DNA of 10,335 nt, taken from positions 1-10,335 of the forward strand of contig CANRIY010000054.1 in assembly GCA_947630775.1 (NCBI GenBank), in the 5' to 3' direction. The position numbers were made by a program, and so were the translations under genes. Origin of the DNA: an uncultured Clostridia bacterium (GTDB taxonomy: Bacteria; Bacillota; Clostridia; Christensenellales; Borkfalkiaceae). This document shows, in pieces, positions 7,501 through 10,335 of the stretch. Each line of letters starts with the position of its first letter. Positions within the stretch are counted from its first letter, which is position 1. The notes beneath the pieces were generated by a model. The model did no database searches. It was not told the DNA's origin and saw nothing but the letters and a program-made list of their open reading frames with translations.

Positions 7501-7829
7501 CCCATGGTGGAGGGCTTGCGCAATGCCGATTTCGCAATGACGTCGTCACCCGTGTCGTCTAAATCGGGTTCGGCGGGGACCGCGCTGACATCCTCTTCGT
7601 CCCCGACGGCGGAACTGTCTACCAAGATCTGATTGGTCTCAAAGTCGCGCTCCTCTTCCGACTTGCCTTGCGGGGAATGCAAGGGCTGTGCCCAAAGAAT
7701 GCCGCAGACATAGGTATTGAGCGGGCTCGATTCCAAAACCTCCCGCTCCTCAACGGGACCGACCAGTTCCGTCCTTACAAGTTTGAGGATATAGTCCTTT
7801 GCGCTGTAATATCGATCGTACCTGCCCAT
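4527..7829 (-). CDS. drmA: DrmA, DExH-type helicase of a DISARM-type system
   Basis: This is a 1100-aa protein. The N-terminal 420 or so residues (MGRYDRYYSAKDYILKL, ELVGP, SPLNTYVCGILW) match the DrmA N-terminal region. The helicase core follows in order: RWYPFQLFYLL (425-435); Walker A WFPTGGGKTEAYL (456-468); MRYTLRLLTIQQ (493-504); LWIGGGSAPN (533-542); a four-cysteine zinc ribbon C572/C575 and C595/C598; RAPTLVISTVDKFA (613-626); DELH box 653-656 in IIQDELHLISGPLG; STAT (690-693); YYTIIGYFNAIKDLG (780-794); ELTSR (856-860); SVGVDINRLGLMVVYGQP and QATSRVGR (922-929) with the final-motif arginines; and RSRDRSYYERFSQYH. All catalytic motifs are intact. DrmA is the ATP-driven motor of DISARM and works as a complex with DrmB. 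An acidic segment at about 827-846 sits between the core motifs. The start ATG at 7829 overlaps the upstream stop (TAATG) and has GGAGG 4 nt before it. Confidence 0.93.
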   Translation of the reverse strand: MGRYDRYYSAKDYILKLVRTELVGPVEEREVLESSPLNTYVCGILWAQPLHSPQGKSEEERDFETNQILVDSSAVGDEEDVSAVPAEPDLDDTGDDVIAKSALRKPSTMGISVMLGAGTTAVEATLSFATYTHSEEACAYGDEGKTRNCHFYTREPHSIKMHFDFSAEGIFYASDQAEALKEYGISVHATKRMGKPGQERLVTFSVSNEKHAQSRDIVLNENALFQCSLVLETPDGEFTAFDPLFSSVYDLEDEILAMQYRNVRNYAQGHGCATNSEVEDGKCRSVRSEFIPVSEAAQMKPPEVEQEERELFSLRYLSAGNREEILARLSKFIGKYGVWLQAQSEYGKREEFRRFGRAVEHCLKNISECIKRLRGGVDCLRSDDTAWKSFVLCNRAMYRQRVGMALMNGEIASAEEFAEKKEDPRWYPFQLFYLLMIVPDLVGQDSAYRDTVDLLWFPTGGGKTEAYLAVSAFTVFYERLSEKRSFYGTTILMRYTLRLLTIQQFERASALICACEEIRKQEHLGGNEISIGLWIGGGSAPNHRKEAQEALEKLMAGEQLCELSTPVQITKCPYCGKTLSAANYRMDDDGMKIVCGDCGTLPVYIVDDDIYDRAPTLVISTVDKFARIVWEERAGRLFGCNIDTNKPKLIIQDELHLISGPLGTLTGLYESAIDRLCQDEKGRRPKIIASTATVKNAACQIAGLYGRKHFQFPPSGLNSTDSFFAVQASKEERPSRFYVGLSEQGGSMADLMIRTYSVLSVADYFLSAHPGYDENVVDQYYTIIGYFNAIKDLGTASTIVKERMHAYISSLLNGKFIAESQRLDLREPDEEEENGEAPQDPKKEKYRYGFRIRHGELTSRRNATEIKNILDELKNRYEKDGNHSQVYKYILSSNMFSVGVDINRLGLMVVYGQPKSNSDYIQATSRVGRANPGLVFCLYNAFRSRDRSYYERFSQYHSCLYRYVEPTSVTPFSHRSIEKGLHSVFIALVRHLVPGMEQNDGASKFSENDRTVREICRYLLERIRAIQPDASDDAENYLDHVIQIWSDAAEQQLVYNNKLKGRSAAQYLSLLVSAEEDPDELPVLNSVRNVENTCNIYIDF

Positions 7830-10333
7830 TATTCCTCCAACGGTTTTGCGTAGCCGCAGAATTCTATCCCGTACCAGAACCCGCTCTGATTATAGGGCTC
7901 GGCGATATCGGGATCGGTCGCATTGTTCACCACCGTAACGACATCCCTGACGAACAGTTCGATAAAGTCGGTGAAATCGTCGAATCCAAGACGTCTCCTC
8001 TCGCGGTCGGAGCCCATAGAGAGCGCGCCCTTGTTCAGACGGCCGATCACGTGCCCGTCATGCACGATGAGATACTCCCCCCGCTGCCTGCTGATCTTCA
8101 CGGCGTCCCCGATTTTGACATTGTCCCGTATGTAACGCTGCCGCGCCGCGGCGTCCATTCCCGCAAGGCTCTTTGCCACAAACCCCGCGGGATCGATATC
8201 CCCGTCGATGCCAAGCTCGATCCTTTTCAGTCTCCTGCCCTTGACTTCGATATATCTGCCGCGGTCGGTCTGCAGATCCCATCCGTAACGGCCGCGGCTC
8301 CTTCTGACGATCAGTTCCTTTTTCGCCCGCGTCAACGCCACATAGTAGACTTTGATCCCGTCGCTGCCGTCGATATCGCCCCTTTGGTTCAACAGCACGG
8401 TATCGAATTCCCGCCCTTTGGCTTTATGGATGGTAGAGATCGAAACGTCCGCGTCGGATGCGGAGACCAGCGCCTCGTCCACCTGCCGTTCGGAGAGCAG
8501 CGCCCGTCTGAGAACTTCCATCGGGACGTCGTCCCCGTCCTCCCGATCGGCCGTGAACAGGATCCCCGCCCAAAGAGTCTTTGCCGTTTCCCCGTCGATC
8601 CCCTGTTCGGCGGCGAGCCGCAGAAAGGTCCTGCGGTCGATCGTACGCTGTATATAGCCGCACAGGACCGCCGCCAGCTCTCTCCTGAAACACAGTCTGC
8701 GCGCCCCCGTAAGCAGGGTGTGCCTGACGCCTGAGCCGTAAAGATCCTGGCTCTGCCTGTACGCGTCGCCGTTCGACCATGAAAGGACCGCGATCTTGCC
8801 TTTCCCGCGATGGCGGCGGATCGCCTCTTCAACGGAAGAATCGGAAACATCGAACCCGTCGAGAACTTTCAAAAGTTCTTCTTTCTGGATATTGAAGGGC
8901 CGATAGAGCATGGAACTTCTCAGCGGCGCAAATTTTTCGCCCAGCGAGGCCGTGTGCCGCCAGTCCCGCGTCAACTCGTATTCTTCCAGACCGTCGAACG
9001 ATTTTTCCAGCCACTCATAGAGTTTTGCCGCGTTCAGCTCGCTTGCGTCGGTGATCCGATAGTCGTAGATCGCCTGACATTCATCCCCGAGCAACAGGAA
9101 ACCGCACTCCAAATTTTTCAGAAGAGAGCGGACCATTTCGGCGCGGACGCCGACGAGGTCCTGTATCTCGTCTACGATCAGATAGGACAGGGACTCTCTG
9201 AGCTTTCTCTTGTCACGTTCGAACTCATAGATGAACATTCCGATCCGTTCGTCATAGCTGTTGCAGGAGAGATTCCGTCTCGGTTCGGTCTGCATCAGGT
9301 ACCATGTCGCAAACGAATCGAAGGTCATGACGGTGAACCGCTTCGCATAGGGAGATATTTCCCCTCTGTCGATCGCTTCGGACAGCCTGTCGCGGATGAC
9401 CTTGACGGCGCTTCTCGAAAAGCACAGCACCAAGACAGAATCGGGGAGCACGTCCTCTTCGTTGACGTCGATATACTTCAACCGCTCGATCACCGTGTGC
9501 GTCTTGCCCGTGCCGGGGCCCGCATTCACCAAAATTCTCGAACCAAGCGGACTTTGGATGATTTTTTCGGCCGAACCGATCTGTTTGATCTTCTTTAACT
9601 GATAGGTATTGCTCTGCGCGAGCGCCGCCTCGGGGAAAAGCCGTCCTGCCCTGCGCTTGCTCTCCCACAGGATCCTTCGGAACTTCTCAAGCTGCGCGGC
9701 GTCCTTGAAACGGTATTTCAGCGGCACGGTCTTCGTGACGAAATGCGCGCTTTCCACCTCTTCCCTCTCATGGTGTCTGAGATGGGCGCTGACCCATGTC
9801 GTCGAGCCGTCCCGCAGGCGCCGCCAGAATCCTCTGACGCCCCACCGCTTATACTCCTTGATATGGACGTCCGTCCTGATCTCTTCGACCACTTCCCGCC
9901 GTCGCGTCTTGCGCAGACGCAGCTTTTGCGCCCTGCTCTCCCGCGGCTTGACCGGCAGATCGATGTCGAAACCGAAGTCATCGTCGGGCTCACTCTCTTG
10001 AGGCGCAGATCCCGCGGTGATCTGCTCCGTTCTTACGATCTTTCTGTAATTTGCGGCGGTACTGCAATTCACAAACTCTCTGCACCCTTCATTCTCGCAG
10101 GTATTGACAAAGACGGGCACCCCGTTCTCCAGAATGACGCCATGCGAATAATCCCCTTGGCTGAAAGCGCAGGGGGTGGAGTTCTCGTAGATTTCTCCGA
10201 GGAGCGGAAGGGGAAACAGAACTCTTCCGTAGGCATCCTTCGGCATCCGTTTGGCGATCTCCCTGATCGCCCCCGGATCGATGACTTTTGAGAGAAACTT
10301 TTTGTCGGAAAGTTTGCTCTCTCCTTCGATCAC
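7829..10333 (-). CDS. UvrD/Rep-type SF1 helicase with novel N-terminal region (5' end at window edge)
   Basis: An open frame of 834 codons from a GTG at 10333, two bases from the window edge, so the true start may lie upstream. Residues 1-240 match nothing I recognise. They contain C55, C79, C84 and C90 (a possible weak metal site), an acidic patch (SEPDDDFGFDID) and a basic-aromatic block YKRWGVRGFWRRLRDGSTTW at 161-180 followed by VSAHLRHHER. The helicase core follows: Walker A AGPGTGKT (271-278), VMTFDSFATW (335-344), LIVDEIQD (385-392, with D388/E389), GDECQAIYD (416-424), LTRDWRHT (454-461), STIHKAKGREFDTVLL (633-648) and YYVALTRAKKEL (663-674). All SF1A motifs are present. About 100 residues after 735 form a separate, probably beta-rich tail (GDAVKISRQRGEYLIVHDGH, VIGRLNKG). 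Expected role: 3'-5' single-strand DNA translocase. It directly precedes drmA, where some DISARM classes carry other accessory genes; I cannot equate it with any named Drm protein. Confidence 0.87.
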   Translation of the reverse strand: MIEGESKLSDKKFLSKVIDPGAIREIAKRMPKDAYGRVLFPLPLLGEIYENSTPCAFSQGDYSHGVILENGVPVFVNTCENEGCREFVNCSTAANYRKIVRTEQITAGSAPQESEPDDDFGFDIDLPVKPRESRAQKLRLRKTRRREVVEEIRTDVHIKEYKRWGVRGFWRRLRDGSTTWVSAHLRHHEREEVESAHFVTKTVPLKYRFKDAAQLEKFRRILWESKRRAGRLFPEAALAQSNTYQLKKIKQIGSAEKIIQSPLGSRILVNAGPGTGKTHTVIERLKYIDVNEEDVLPDSVLVLCFSRSAVKVIRDRLSEAIDRGEISPYAKRFTVMTFDSFATWYLMQTEPRRNLSCNSYDERIGMFIYEFERDKRKLRESLSYLIVDEIQDLVGVRAEMVRSLLKNLECGFLLLGDECQAIYDYRITDASELNAAKLYEWLEKSFDGLEEYELTRDWRHTASLGEKFAPLRSSMLYRPFNIQKEELLKVLDGFDVSDSSVEEAIRRHRGKGKIAVLSWSNGDAYRQSQDLYGSGVRHTLLTGARRLCFRRELAAVLCGYIQRTIDRRTFLRLAAEQGIDGETAKTLWAGILFTADREDGDDVPMEVLRRALLSERQVDEALVSASDADVSISTIHKAKGREFDTVLLNQRGDIDGSDGIKVYYVALTRAKKELIVRRSRGRYGWDLQTDRGRYIEVKGRRLKRIELGIDGDIDPAGFVAKSLAGMDAAARQRYIRDNVKIGDAVKISRQRGEYLIVHDGHVIGRLNKGALSMGSDRERRRLGFDDFTDFIELFVRDVVTVVNNATDPDIAEPYNQSGFWYGIEFCGYAKPLEE
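7834..7838 (-). promoter_or_regulatory. drmA ribosome binding site
   Basis: GGAGG on the reverse strand lies four bases before the drmA ATG at 7829, inside the last codons of the upstream helicase. The TAATG junction makes re-initiation by the same ribosomes likely. Confidence 0.8.
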
Positions 10334-10335
10334 AT

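Noticed and set aside
10315..10335. Annotating the GTG at 10333 as the certain start of the first helicase.
   Set aside because: Only two bases lie upstream in the window, so no ribosome binding site or in-frame stop can be seen. The gene may extend further.

Overview
The window most likely comes from an uncultured, moderately GC-rich Bacillota (Clostridia-type) genome. The clues are strong GGAGG ribosome binding sites, a consensus sigma-A promoter (TTGATT-17-TATAAT), a U-tract hairpin terminator, and a small open frame that aligns without gaps to the helix-turn-helix half of SpoIIID, the sporulation regulator. No rRNA, tRNA, CRISPR array, transposase or integrase is visible.

Almost the whole window (1069-10333) is one tightly packed minus-strand operon. 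In transcription order it holds a UvrD/Rep-type superfamily 1 (SF1) helicase of about 834 aa with a long unrecognised N-terminal region (10333-7829), drmA (7829-4527), drmB (4517-2742), and a nuclease-helicase fusion with an N-terminal NERD domain and a C-terminal SF1 helicase (2748-1069). Junctions are -1 nt, +9 nt and a few nt of overlap, and each internal gene has its own ribosome binding site. DrmA (DExH helicase) and DrmB (DUF1998, cysteine-rich) are the core pair of DISARM anti-phage systems. No DISARM methyltransferase, PLD nuclease (DrmC) or SNF2 helicase (DrmD) lies in the window. The DrmAB core is instead bracketed by two different SF1 helicases, one carrying a nuclease-like domain. 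I read this as a DISARM-related defence island, perhaps an unusual subtype, whose upstream part is cut off by the window edge.

The 3' end of the operon (605-1080) holds a 49-codon extension of the NERD-helicase in a shifted frame, suggesting a recent one-base indel, then the SpoIIID-like mini-ORF (679-810), then a terminator at 605-645.

Left of the terminator is an AT-rich intergenic stretch (426-604) with an 11-bp-arm inverted repeat, three imperfect 23-24 bp repeats and a consensus promoter. The promoter drives a separate minus-strand gene running off the left edge, an AAA_14/DUF4143-type P-loop ATPase (425-1, partial).

Proposed joint action (inference): DrmAB recognises and loads on invading DNA, the two SF1 helicases translocate on or remodel it, and the NERD domain supplies nuclease activity. 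Self/non-self discrimination would need a modification gene outside the window or a methylation-independent mechanism.
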